In this document: in pieces, positions 1-7,577 of the stretch
How the letters are laid out: every line of letters begins with the position of its first letter
How positions within the stretch are numbered: the first letter of the stretch is position 1
Source: Streptosporangiaceae bacterium
Lineage (GTDB): Bacteria > Actinomycetota > Actinomycetes > Streptosporangiales > Streptosporangiaceae
Direction: 5' to 3'
DNA: 18,960 nucleotides
Assembly (NCBI GenBank): GCA_030041195.1
Contig: JASHOI010000004.1
Coordinates: 1-18,960, forward strand
Translations under genes and position numbers: made by a program
The notes under the pieces: model-generated
The model's input: only the letters and a program-made list of their open reading frames with translations
Databases searched by the model: none
What the model was told of the DNA's origin: nothing

Positions 1-147
1 GCCGACGGTGGCAGCCGCGGCCGCCCCGAGCGCCGTGTATTGCAGGAAGCGCCGCCGGCTGACGCCCGGCACGACCGGCTGGCCGGGCTGCCACACCGGC
101 CCGGTTGCGCCGTGGACACGCTCACGCGGGTTATCCGAGCTGGTCAT
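1..147 (-). CDS. Tat-exported protein, N-terminal fragment (runs off left edge)
   Basis: Translating the minus strand from ATG at 147 gives 49 uninterrupted codons to the window edge. Residues 30-36 read SRRRFLQ, a near-consensus twin-arginine motif. They are followed by a hydrophobic Ala-rich h-region (residues 37-49), so the product should be exported folded by the Tat pathway, perhaps as a lipoprotein or cell-wall enzyme. The mature domain lies outside the window, so its function is unknown. A GGACGGAG Shine-Dalgarno-like stretch lies about 7 nt upstream of the ATG, supporting this start. The gene is divergent from the MFS gene, and the 269 bp between them (148-416) must hold both promoters. 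I see no other gene in that gap. Confidence 0.75.
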   Translation of the reverse strand, partial: MTSSDNPRERVHGATGPVWQPGQPVVPGVSRRRFLQYTALGAAAAATVG

Positions 148-383
148 GCTGCTACTCCGTCCTCTTCGTGCAGGGGGGCGTGGCTCTGCAGGTGGCACCG
201 GTGCCGAGCGGACTATGGGCTGTCTCTCGGCTGTTGACCACGAGCAGCGCCCAGTGTGCGCGCTGCAGGCCGCTTTGCGGTGAACGCGCCGTGTCGATCT
301 CCGGACGGGATCACGGCGCACTGGCAGCCGGCCCGAACGCGTCGCCGCCGTGGCGCCCAAGGGCGCCTTTGCCGGAGCTCGAA

Positions 384-406
384 GATCGTTAGCCGCTCTA
401 ATGATC
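384..406. promoter_or_regulatory. Imperfect 9-bp inverted repeat upstream of the MFS gene (candidate operator)
   Basis: GATCGTTAG (384-392), a 5-nt spacer, then CTAATGATC (398-406): eight of nine positions are complementary. It ends 10 bp before the MFS start codon, in locally AT-richer DNA, where a repressor would block transcription. No regulator gene for it is visible nearby, so its role is inferred from position only. Confidence 0.4.
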
Positions 407-416
407 TGGCCGTAAA

Positions 417-1787
417 ATGCTGCGAGTGTGCGCTGCGTGTGGTGTTCCGACTCATGTCCCGGCCCTAGACCAGGAGCCGGCCGGCCAGCAGTCCGAGGTG
501 CTGCCTGGCCTGCCGAACGCCCAGCCCGCCAAGTTCGCCGCGCTGCGCAACCCCACCTGCCGGGTCTATCTGGTGGGCGGTGCCCTGGCGATGATGGCCG
601 ACAACATCGAGCACGTCATCACCTACTGGGTGATCTGGGAAAGGTTCCACTCGCCGGCGCTCACCGGCTTCGAGGTGATCAGCCACTGGCTGCCGTTCCT
701 GGTGCTCTCCCCGCACTTCGGCGCGCTGGCCGACCGTCACGACTGCCGCAAGCTCATCCAGGGCTCGCAGGCGCTGTTCATGGCCGTATCGCTGACCTGG
801 GGCATCCTGTTCGCCACCGGCACACTCACGGTCTGGAACGCGTGCACGCTGCTGATCCTGCACGGCACGGCCGGGGCGCTGTGGACGCCGCCGGAACAGC
901 TGCTGCTCGAAGACTTCGTGGGCACGGACGATCTGCCGAGCGCGATCAGGCTCAACTCGACAGCCCGGTCGCTCGGCATCCTGCTGGGCCCGGTGGTCGG
1001 CTCGGTGCTGCTGCTCGGGCTCGGTCCCGTCCACGGCATCTGGGTCAACATCGCGTTCTACCTCCCGCTGACGATCACGATGGCGCGGACGAGGTACACC
1101 GGCCACACCCGGCATGGCGTCGTCGCCAGGGAGCGCATCGGCGCGCTGGCCGCGGTGAGGGTGTTCAGGGATGTCAGCAAGGACCGGGTGCTCGCCGTCA
1201 TGATCGTGCTCGCCGGGCTCGGCTCGTTCTTCATCGGCGCGGCCATGCAGACGGTGATGCCGACCATCGCGAACACGACGACCGGCATCTCGAGCGGTAC
1301 CGCCTACGGCGTGCTGCTGTTCGCCAACGGCCTGGGAGGCGTGCTGGGCGGCCTGCTGCTCGAGGGCACCGGGTGGATCAGGCTCTCGGTCCGCGCGGCG
1401 CTGTGGTCCACGGTCGTCTACGGCGCATCGACGGTCTTTTTCGCGGTCAGCCACGACTACCTGGTGGCCGCGCCGTTGCTCGTCATCGGCGGCATCGCCA
1501 ACCTCGCGGCGCTGTCGATCACCCAGACGGTCGCGCAGCTCCGCGCGCCGCGCGAGAAGAGGGGCCAGGTAATCGGGCTGTACAGCACCGGCGCCAACGG
1601 GATGCGGATCGGCAGCGGGTTCACCGTCGGCCTGTTCGGCGCGGTGGTGGGGCTGCGCCCCGCGCTCGCCATGTCCTCTGCCGCGCTCTGCGCCTGCGTG
1701 CTCGCGCTCGCCGTCTACCTGGCGGTCGTGGCCCGCCGCCGCCCCGCCTCCGCCGGGCTCACACCCGAGGGCGACCTGGAGAAATAG
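417..1787 (+). CDS. MFS transporter, MFS_3/EntS-like putative exporter
   Basis: A 456-residue, strongly hydrophobic protein with about 12 predicted membrane segments, likely a proton-coupled exporter in the cytoplasmic membrane. After the second helix it has a motif-A-like loop ([12 protein letters not shown], about residues 101-112), typical of the major facilitator superfamily. Another such loop, with charged residues and a Gly-rich helix ([18 protein letters not shown]), follows in the second half. The overall pattern resembles the MFS_3 group (enterobactin-exporter-like), but the substrate cannot be deduced. The first ~45 residues are non-hydrophobic and poorly supported: no Shine-Dalgarno precedes ATG 417, so the real start may be an in-frame GTG (426 or 498), or the transcript may be leaderless. 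The msr pair follows 77 nt downstream in the same direction. Confidence 0.8.
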   Translation: MLRVCAACGVPTHVPALDQEPAGQQSEVLPGLPNAQPAKFAALRNPTCRVYLVGGALAMMADNIEHVITYWVIWERFHSPALTGFEVISHWLPFLVLSPHFGALADRHDCRKLIQGSQALFMAVSLTWGILFATGTLTVWNACTLLILHGTAGALWTPPEQLLLEDFVGTDDLPSAIRLNSTARSLGILLGPVVGSVLLLGLGPVHGIWVNIAFYLPLTITMARTRYTGHTRHGVVARERIGALAAVRVFRDVSKDRVLAVMIVLAGLGSFFIGAAMQTVMPTIANTTTGISSGTAYGVLLFANGLGGVLGGLLLEGTGWIRLSVRAALWSTVVYGASTVFFAVSHDYLVAAPLLVIGGIANLAALSITQTVAQLRAPREKRGQVIGLYSTGANGMRIGSGFTVGLFGAVVGLRPALAMSSAALCACVLALAVYLAVVARRRPASAGLTPEGDLEK

Positions 1788-1822
1788 CGGTGGCCGGCGC
1801 GTGGTTGCACATCTATGAACCA

Positions 1823-1846
1823 TGCGCCCGCACCCAGCGGGCCGCA
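1823..1846 (+). terminator. GC hairpin between the MFS gene and msrB
   Basis: TGC-GCCCGC (1823-1831) pairs with GCGGGC-c-GCA (1837-1846) around a 5-nt loop with one bulged C. There is no U-tract. It could attenuate read-through from the MFS gene, or structure the msrB leader, whose AAAGGA ribosome site begins 7 nt later. Confidence 0.35.
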
Positions 1847-1864
1847 CTCCGCAAAGGATCTGAT

Positions 1865-2338
1865 GTGTCAGACAACACTTACAGCAAGGACCCCGCGGCC
1901 GTCTCGCAGCTGACGCCCGACCAGTATCAGGTCACCCAGTGCAGCGCCACCGAGCCGGCGTTCCGCAACGAGTACTGGAACAACCACGAGCCCGGCATCT
2001 ACGTCGACGTCGTGTCCGGCGAGCCGCTGTTCGCGTCCGTCAACAAGTTCGACAGCGGCACCGGCTGGCCGAGCTTCACCGTGCCGATCGAGCCGGGAAA
2101 CGTGGTCGAGAAGCGCGACTTCAGCCACCTGATGGTCAGGACCGAGGTCCGTTCCGCCCACGGCGACAGCCACCTGGGCCACGTCTTCAAGGACGGGCCG
2201 AGGGACGCCGGGGGCTTGCGCTACTGCATCAACTCGGCAGCCCTGCGCTTCATCCCGCTCGATGACCTGGAGCGTGAGGGGTATGGCGAGTACCGGAAGC
2301 TGTTCGAGGCCGCAACCGACACCAGGAGTGCATCATGA
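1865..2338 (+). CDS. msrB: Peptide-methionine (R)-S-oxide reductase MsrB
   Basis: Reduces methionine-R-sulfoxide in oxidised proteins and runs in the cytoplasm. GTG at 1865 is preceded by AAAGGA at 6-7 nt, giving a 157-residue protein of normal MsrB length. Family signatures are clear: TEPAF (29-33), GWPSF (67-71), HLGHVF (103-108) and [11 protein letters not shown] (119-129), with catalytic Cys121. The two CxxC zinc pairs of E. coli-type MsrB are absent ([10 protein letters not shown] and [12 protein letters not shown] instead), so this is the zinc-free type seen in MsrA-MsrB fusion enzymes. The usual resolving Cys in SGCGWPSF is Thr66 here. Cys26 is the only other cysteine, so recycling must use Cys26 or act directly on the sulfenic acid. 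The stop overlaps the msrA start (ATGA), so the two are one translationally coupled unit. Confidence 0.93.
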   Translation: MSDNTYSKDPAAVSQLTPDQYQVTQCSATEPAFRNEYWNNHEPGIYVDVVSGEPLFASVNKFDSGTGWPSFTVPIEPGNVVEKRDFSHLMVRTEVRSAHGDSHLGHVFKDGPRDAGGLRYCINSAALRFIPLDDLEREGYGEYRKLFEAATDTRSAS

Positions 2339-2850
2339 CGACCGAGAAGGCAATCCTCGCCGGCGGATGTTTCTGGGGCGTGCAGGACCTGATCCGCAAG
2401 CTCCCCGGGGTGATCTCGACCAGGGTCGGATACACCGGCGGTGACGTGCCGAACGCGACATACCGGAACCACCACGGTCACGCCGAGGCGATCGAGATCA
2501 CGTTCGACCCGGACAAGATCTCCTACCGGGACCTGCTGGAGTTCTTCTTCCAGATCCACGACCCGACGACGCTGAACCGGCAGGGCAACGACATCGGGAG
2601 CAGCTACCGGTCGGCGATCTTCTACCTCAGCGACGAGCAGAAGCGGGTCGCCGAGGACACGATCGCCGACGTCGACGCGTCCGGCCTGTGGCCGGGCAAG
2701 GTCGTCACGGAGGTCACGCCCGCGGGGCCGTTCTGGGAGGCCGAGCCCGAGCACCAGGACTACCTGGAACGCTATCCGGACGGGTACACCTGCCACTATG
2801 TCCGCCCTGGCTGGAAGCTGCCGCACCGGGCGGACCGGGTCACATCCTGA
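2335..2850 (+). CDS. msrA: Peptide-methionine (S)-S-oxide reductase MsrA
   Basis: Reduces methionine-S-sulfoxide, the stereoisomer complementary to the MsrB substrate, so the pair repairs both forms. The 171-residue protein carries the N-terminal catalytic motif GGCFWG (Cys12), the YTGG element (33-36), the Tyr/His-rich region around residues 45-50, and [11 protein letters not shown] followed by SSYRSAIFY. All are hallmarks of MsrA. A cysteine in the C-terminal [10 protein letters not shown] segment could help in resolution. The ATG shares four bases with the msrB stop, which implies coupled translation and a near 1:1 ratio. It ends 24 bp from the convergent NB-ARC gene. Confidence 0.96.
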   Translation: MTTEKAILAGGCFWGVQDLIRKLPGVISTRVGYTGGDVPNATYRNHHGHAEAIEITFDPDKISYRDLLEFFFQIHDPTTLNRQGNDIGSSYRSAIFYLSDEQKRVAEDTIADVDASGLWPGKVVTEVTPAGPFWEAEPEHQDYLERYPDGYTCHYVRPGWKLPHRADRVTS

Positions 2851-2873
2851 CCCCGCCTGCACCGGCCGCGGGG
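2851..2873. terminator. Weak hairpin between convergent msrA and the NB-ARC/TPR gene
   Basis: CCCCGC (2851-2856) and GCGGGG (2868-2873) are complementary across an 11-nt spacer, immediately after the msrA stop and right next to the stop of the convergent gene. A 6-bp GC stem without U-tract is only a candidate bidirectional terminator. Confidence 0.35.
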
Positions 2874-2874
2874 A

Positions 2875-5088
2875 TTACTCCTCGCCGATGTCGGCCAGGA
2901 GCTCGCTCAACTCCCTGATCAGCGCGTCGTCGGTGGGCAGGGTGCGCTCCAGGCGACTGACCGTGTCGCGCAGCAGCACGCGGGCGTCGCCATACCGCCC
3001 GAGCTGGCAGTACGTGCGGGCCAGCTCGGCGCGGCTGCGCAGCGTGTCAGGGTGGCGGGGGCCGAGCACCCGCTCGAAGCCGGCCCGGGCCAGCTCGTAG
3101 GCCTGCTCGGCCGCCGCCGCCTTGCCCATCTTCTGATAGGCCGCACCGAGACTGTTCCGGGCCCTGATCGTGTCCAGGTGATCGGGCCCAAGGACCCGCT
3201 CCCGGCCGGAAACTACCCGCTTGTAGACGGATACCGCCTCTTTCGACCGCCCGCTGGCCAGGTAGGAGTCGGCCAGGCCGTGACGCGTGGTCAGCGTCTG
3301 CGGGTCGCGGGCTCCCTGCGAGCGCTCCCGGTCGGCGAGCGTGCGCTGGTACAGGATGATGGCGTCTGAGTGCCGGCCGGTGGCCAGGTACGCGGCGGCC
3401 AGCTCGTCTCGCCCACCGAGCGTGTCGGTGTGCCCGGTCCCGCAGATCCGCTCGAAATCGCGAGCAACGCGCTCGAGGACGATGATCGCGTCTTGGAACT
3501 GGAGCGCCGCCACAAGGGCGTGGCCCAGGCGGCGCCGCGCCTCGATCGCATGGGCGTGATCCACCCCGAGCTGGTGGATCTGGCTGTCGAGCACCCACTG
3601 AAACCACCGAACGGCATCGTCTGCGCGCCCGGCGGCCAGGTAGGCTTCGGCCAGCCGCAGGCAGGCCAGCACGGTGTCCGGGTGCCCGGCACCGAGCAGC
3701 CGGTCGCTGGTCGTGGCCAGGTCGCGCCAATGGTCCACCGCGGGCCCGGTCAACCGGGCGCTGTCGAGGCTCTCGCCGGCCCGTAGCAGCAGCGGATGGC
3801 AGCCGTCGGCCCACAACAGGTCTCCGGCGATCTGCCGCAGGGCCGCCGCGCAGGATCGCAGGCCGGACGCGGACCAGCCGGGCAGCTCGAGTTCCGGCCA
3901 GGCCTGGAGCAGCGCGTCCGCGGCCGACCGTGCCGTCCGGTCCCGCATGCCTTCCGGCATGGCGGCCCGCAGCGTCGCCTGCAGCACTGGGCTCATCCGG
4001 ACCGTCGGCGGTGTCGTCGCCGGTTCGATGGTGAGCAAGCCGACCCGTTCCAGCGCCGCCAGCGCCGCGCCGTCGCGGTCGCTCCCCGCAGCAGTGCCAC
4101 CGCTGCCCGCGAGGTAATCGCGAGCCGCGGGCGTGGCGAAGACGGTTCGGGGAATGCCGTGGCCGTCCAGCATCGCGGCCAGGGCCAGCAGCAACTTGGA
4201 TGATCCGCCCGCTGCGAGCTGGTCGGCGTACTCGAACGAGAACGTCCACGTCACGGCCGCCGCCGCCGACGGCGGGCCGGACGAGTCGGTCAGCTGCTTG
4301 CGCCTGCGGATGAAATAGTCGCGGTATTGGTGGCACGACATCCCGCAGCTGACGATCATCGCGCCGGCCTGGGCCAGCGCGGCGGGCTCGAAGCCCAGCT
4401 CGCTGATCAGCTCAACCGCGCCGAGCCGCTGGCTCGGGTCGGCCGACAGCCGCTCCATCAGGTAGCCGAGGGCCTCGCGGGAATTGAACGGCCCGACCGG
4501 CAGGACCCGCATGCCCTCGGGCAGCGCCGCGGCGTCGTTGGAGGTCACCAGGACCCGGCCGGACGGGCCGGTGGGCCACAGACCGTCCAGGTCCGCCGGG
4601 TCGCCCAGGTCATCGAGTACCACCAGCCACGAGCAGCTGGTCTCGCCCAGCCAGCTGACGAACTGGGCGGCTACTGACTCGGAACTGCTCGCCTGAACCC
4701 GGCCGGTCGCGTCCGCGGTCGCCGCGGCGTAGCCTGCCAGCACCGAGGCCCGGCTCGTGGCATCGATCCAGACCAGCAGGTCGATCGCGCCCGACTGCCA
4801 CAGCGACTCGGCGAACGCCACGGCGAGCTGGGTCTTACCCGACGAATTGAGCCAGTCCCGGGCTTTGGGAGCCGCGGTCAGGCCAGGGTCGGCTGCCCGC
4901 GCCGTGGCCCGGTCTGGGACCAGCGCGACCGCGGACCCGGGGCGCAACGCGGCCGTCAGGCCGGGAGCCGTCTCCACCCGGGCGGCGAAACCTTCCGCCA
5001 GCGCCGGGACCGTGCCGGACCGGACCGGCCGGTACGGCCCTGCGGCCACCGCACCTGCCACGACCGCGGGCGCTGCCGCGCTGCTCAT
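2875..5088 (-). CDS. NB-ARC-like ATPase with C-terminal TPR repeats
   Basis: A 737-residue cytosolic protein of the STAND/NB-ARC plus tetratricopeptide type, common in filamentous actinomycetes, where members act as signalling or regulatory switches. The N-terminal segment (PVRSGTVPALAEGF, residues 21-34) matches a leader I recall from such proteins. The P-loop region SSGKTQLAV (82-90) keeps GKT but has Trp79 where the first Gly of GxxxxGKT is expected. Walker B is LVVLDD (155-160), followed by RVLVTSND (178-185) and a GxP-like helix (FEPAALAQAGA). Six helical repeats begin at residues 469, 511, 553, 595, 637 and 679, exactly 42 apart, each with an (H/D)xxT/I...LAxxYLAxGR pattern typical of kinesin-light-chain-like TPRs. 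No effector domain is visible. The start at 5088 has only a weak GGGG site. Partner and signal are unknown. Confidence 0.85.
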   Translation of the reverse strand: MSSAAAPAVVAGAVAAGPYRPVRSGTVPALAEGFAARVETAPGLTAALRPGSAVALVPDRATARAADPGLTAAPKARDWLNSSGKTQLAVAFAESLWQSGAIDLLVWIDATSRASVLAGYAAATADATGRVQASSSESVAAQFVSWLGETSCSWLVVLDDLGDPADLDGLWPTGPSGRVLVTSNDAAALPEGMRVLPVGPFNSREALGYLMERLSADPSQRLGAVELISELGFEPAALAQAGAMIVSCGMSCHQYRDYFIRRRKQLTDSSGPPSAAAAVTWTFSFEYADQLAAGGSSKLLLALAAMLDGHGIPRTVFATPAARDYLAGSGGTAAGSDRDGAALAALERVGLLTIEPATTPPTVRMSPVLQATLRAAMPEGMRDRTARSAADALLQAWPELELPGWSASGLRSCAAALRQIAGDLLWADGCHPLLLRAGESLDSARLTGPAVDHWRDLATTSDRLLGAGHPDTVLACLRLAEAYLAAGRADDAVRWFQWVLDSQIHQLGVDHAHAIEARRRLGHALVAALQFQDAIIVLERVARDFERICGTGHTDTLGGRDELAAAYLATGRHSDAIILYQRTLADRERSQGARDPQTLTTRHGLADSYLASGRSKEAVSVYKRVVSGRERVLGPDHLDTIRARNSLGAAYQKMGKAAAAEQAYELARAGFERVLGPRHPDTLRSRAELARTYCQLGRYGDARVLLRDTVSRLERTLPTDDALIRELSELLADIGEE

Positions 5089-5300
5089 GGCGCGTTGCCC
5101 CGGGCCGGTACCCGGCCTGCGTGATCGAGCTTATGGTTGCTGCACGACATATCATTTCTCCCGGCTACCCGCGGCGCAGTCGTCTTGGCCGCCGCAGCGG
5201 AGCCGGGATCCCCCAAAGGTCAGACTCCAGCCATCTTGGGCTCTAGCGTGCCAAGTTTCATCTTGAATGAGCAAATCCGCATCCCATGCCTAGGTCGTCA

Positions 5301-5324
5301 CCGGGCGGCGGCGCGCCTGCCCGG
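5301..5324 (-). terminator. Hairpin just downstream of the APC permease gene
   Basis: CCGGGC (5301-5306) pairs with GCCCGG (5319-5324), and GGCG (5307-5310) with CGCC (5314-5317). Together they form a 10-bp stem with one bulged base and a 3-nt loop. It lies directly after the permease stop codon on the minus strand. It has no U-tract, as is usual for GC-rich actinobacterial terminators. Confidence 0.55.
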
Positions 5325-5325
5325 C

Positions 5326-6891
5326 TCACAGGTCCGGGTAGGGGACCAGCGCGGGAGTGGTCCTGGTGAGGGTCCGCCTGGTGAAGAAGCCGGGGCTGGC
5401 GAAGCGCATGTAAGCGAAGCCGGCGACTCCGGCCAGCGCGGACAGTGCGGCGATGACGAAGGTCCCGCCGATCCGCCAGTGCAGGCCAGGCACCATCCAC
5501 GTGGTGTAACTGTTGGTCGCCACCCAGTCGCTCTGCAGGCTGTAGAGGCCGGCCGCGTACATGATCAGCCCGCCGAGCGTCGGCAGGATCCCGCGCATCC
5601 ACAGATTGCGGGCACTGCTGGTCAGCGTCCTGCGGTAGTACCAGGTGCAGGCGAAAGCGGTCAAACCATAGTAGAAGGCGATATATAGTCCGATCGCGGT
5701 TACGGCGTCGGCGATCGGGTTACCTCCGGCAAGGAAGTTCAGCGGGATGTACAGCGCGATCGAAATCGCGCCCATCACGACCGTGGACACCGTCGGGGTC
5801 AGGTACCTGGGATGGATCTTGGCGAACGACGGAGGCAGCGCCCCGTAGGCGGCCATCGACAGCGTGGTTCGGGCGGTCGGCAAGATCGTCGTCTGGGTGG
5901 AGGCCGCGGCGGAGCTGAGCACCATGAGGATCAGCAGCCGGGACAGGAACGTGCCGAAAGCAGAGGTTCCGAAGATCGCGCCTCCGGTTACCGACAGCAC
6001 GTCGAACTGGTGCGCCTGGTTCGTCAGCCCGACGCCCGTGCTGCCTATTCCGGCGAAAGACTGCACCGCGACGATCACGACCAGATACGTGACGAGCAGC
6101 AGCACCGTCGAGATGATCCCCGCCCGGCCTGGCGTCCGGGACTTGTCCGCGGTCTCCTCATTCACCGACAGGGCTGTGTCCCAGCCCCAGTAGATGAACA
6201 GCATCAAGATGATCCCGGACACGAACGCGGAGAGCGACAGGTGCGACGTTGACAGCCAGCTCAGGCTGGGGTGCAGCGACCCGGACGGCGGGTGGCTGCC
6301 GAGCACCCGGATCAGCGCGGTCACCGACATCACCATCAGCATGACGACCTCGACGGACAGCAGCACCTTCTGGAAGTTGGCCGACACCTCGATGCCGCGG
6401 TAGCAGATGTAGGTCATCGCGACGATCCAGAAGATGCCTACCAGCAGCACCCAGCCGCCGGAGGCATCGGCTCCGATGGTGCTGGTCGGTCCCTGAAACA
6501 AGAAGAAAACGTACTGCCCGGCCACCTGGGCCAGGCTGGCCATGACCAGGACGTCGGCCGCCACGACGCCCCAGCCGCCGGCCCAGCCGGTGACCGGCCC
6601 GAACGCCCGGGTAGCCCAGATGAACGTGGTCCCGCAGTCGGGGTCGGCCTTGTTCAGCTCGCTGAAGCCGATCGAGGTCAACAGCATGGGCACGAACGCG
6701 AGCACCGCGACCAGCGGAGACTTCAGCCCAACGGCCGCCACGACGAAGAACAGCGTCGCAGCCAGGCTGTATGCGGGTGCCGTCGAGGCGACACCCATGA
6801 CGACGCTGGACACGAGCCCGAGGGCGCCCGTCTTGAGACCCTTGTCCCTGGACTCCTCCACCGGCTCCAGACTGGGCGTGAAGATGGCCAT
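5326..6891 (-). CDS. APC-superfamily amino-acid/polyamine permease
   Basis: A 521-residue integral membrane protein with about 12 predicted hydrophobic helices. The start is typical of the AA_permease_2 group: a charged N-terminus, then GALGLVSSVVMGVASTAPAY (residues 23-42), the glycine-rich first transmembrane helix that forms the substrate site in APC transporters. The second conserved region, FSELNKADPDCGTTFIWATRAFGP (75-98), is the usual APC loop before helix 3. It probably imports an amino acid, amine or related compound, but the substrate is not readable. ATG 6891 is preceded by AGGAGGG at 6-7 nt, a strong start. The MetE-like gene lies upstream on the same strand but is separated by 686 bp, so the two are not one operon. 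Confidence 0.9.
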   Translation of the reverse strand: MAIFTPSLEPVEESRDKGLKTGALGLVSSVVMGVASTAPAYSLAATLFFVVAAVGLKSPLVAVLAFVPMLLTSIGFSELNKADPDCGTTFIWATRAFGPVTGWAGGWGVVAADVLVMASLAQVAGQYVFFLFQGPTSTIGADASGGWVLLVGIFWIVAMTYICYRGIEVSANFQKVLLSVEVVMLMVMSVTALIRVLGSHPPSGSLHPSLSWLSTSHLSLSAFVSGIILMLFIYWGWDTALSVNEETADKSRTPGRAGIISTVLLLVTYLVVIVAVQSFAGIGSTGVGLTNQAHQFDVLSVTGGAIFGTSAFGTFLSRLLILMVLSSAAASTQTTILPTARTTLSMAAYGALPPSFAKIHPRYLTPTVSTVVMGAISIALYIPLNFLAGGNPIADAVTAIGLYIAFYYGLTAFACTWYYRRTLTSSARNLWMRGILPTLGGLIMYAAGLYSLQSDWVATNSYTTWMVPGLHWRIGGTFVIAALSALAGVAGFAYMRFASPGFFTRRTLTRTTPALVPYPDL

Positions 6892-6897
6892 GATCCA

Positions 6898-6913
6898 CCC
6901 TCCTAACTAGGAG
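6898..6913 (-). promoter_or_regulatory. Permease ribosome-binding site inside a small inverted repeat
   Basis: On the minus strand the strong AGGAGGG site is preceded by CTCCT, four bases earlier. A CTCCT-AGTT-AGGAG hairpin could therefore hide the site. The stem is only 5 bp, so this may be chance. Confidence 0.35.
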
Positions 6914-7082
6914 TCACCTGGCCCCGCTGTGGGACACGCTAATCCGAGATCGCCGTCGGCGACGGATTTTCCCGGTTATTCCGGCTGGCTATAGGGCGCC
7001 GGGATTCGGGCTCTGCCGGGCGGAGCAGCCGGGCCGGCCCGCGGTCGCGTGCCCTGCGGGCGGGGGCGGATTTGCGCTGGTG

Positions 7083-7101
7083 AACGTCGTGTCGCGACGT
7101 T
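7083..7101. promoter_or_regulatory. Perfect 7-bp inverted repeat, candidate operator
   Basis: AACGTCG (7083-7089) and CGACGTT (7095-7101) are exact reverse complements separated by 5 nt. This 19-bp dyad is about 190 bp upstream of the permease start, next to AT-rich DNA. Its geometry suits a dimeric repressor, but no cognate regulator is identified. Confidence 0.35.
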
Positions 7102-7514
7102 GAGACGGCCATCGTGTGATTCTTATGAAGCCCCATTATTGAACATGCGGGGCCCGACCGGAAAATGCGAGTGTCTACTCACCACTTGGATTCTCACCGT
7201 AATACACAAGCGCACCATTAATACGGGACATGGTGCCCCACGGGCCAGGCGGCGAGCACCCCGGCGGCCGCGCCGGCGTTCCATTCGACGGCGGCGGCCG
7301 GCAGCAGCTATTGGTGAAGTGGGTGACGCCGGGACATTTGCCGCCCGTGAGCAGGTTGTCAAGCCGCACCGGCAGCAGCGCGCCCAGCGGGATTTCAAAC
7401 GGGCAGCAGGAAAATATCCAGGTAACCGCGCCGCCGGCACGTCATTCTGCGGCGGAACCGCTCCGCCGATCGACGGCTTGGTCCTCCCGGCCAGGCAGGC
7501 CCGCCGCTGCAGCA

Positions 7515-7554
7515 GACCGGTGCGGCCCTGGGCAGCTTGCGGCCCGCACCGGTC
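7515..7554 (-). terminator. Hairpin downstream of the MetE-like gene
   Basis: GACCGGTGCGG (7515-7525) is a perfect 11-bp match to CCGCACCGGTC (7544-7554), with an 18-nt loop, 24 bp beyond the MetE-like stop on the minus strand. No U-tract follows. It is a probable terminator for that gene. Confidence 0.5.
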
Positions 7555-7577
7555 CAGGGCTGACGCACGGTCCAGGG

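Larger units (their letters stand above)
6892..7577. other. 686-bp gene-free stretch between permease and MetE-like gene
   Basis: No reading frame here has both a plausible start site and protein-like composition. The stretch holds the permease ribosome site, a 7-bp inverted repeat (7083-7101), an AT-richer zone around 7110-7230 that is the likeliest place for the permease promoter, and the hairpin that ends the MetE-like transcript (7515-7554). I could not assign a riboswitch or small RNA, although the length leaves room for one. Confidence 0.5.

Noticed and set aside
465..1847. 460-codon minus-strand frame opposite the MFS gene
   Set aside because: Low-complexity Arg/Asp/Gly composition typical of antisense frames in GC-rich DNA; the plus strand encodes a clear membrane protein.
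428..1864. Upstream part of a long open frame continuous with msrB
   Set aside because: It is a second-frame shadow of the MFS gene: Arg/Pro/His-rich and without domain pattern. msrB has its own ribosome site and GTG start at 1865.
3047..4336. 429-codon frame inside the NB-ARC/TPR gene
   Set aside because: A frame shadow of the TPR-coding region, rich in Arg/Ala/Gly, with no motifs.
6939..7136. 65-codon minus-strand frame in the long intergenic gap
   Set aside because: Arg/Pro-rich, no ribosome site, no hydrophobic or conserved-looking pattern.
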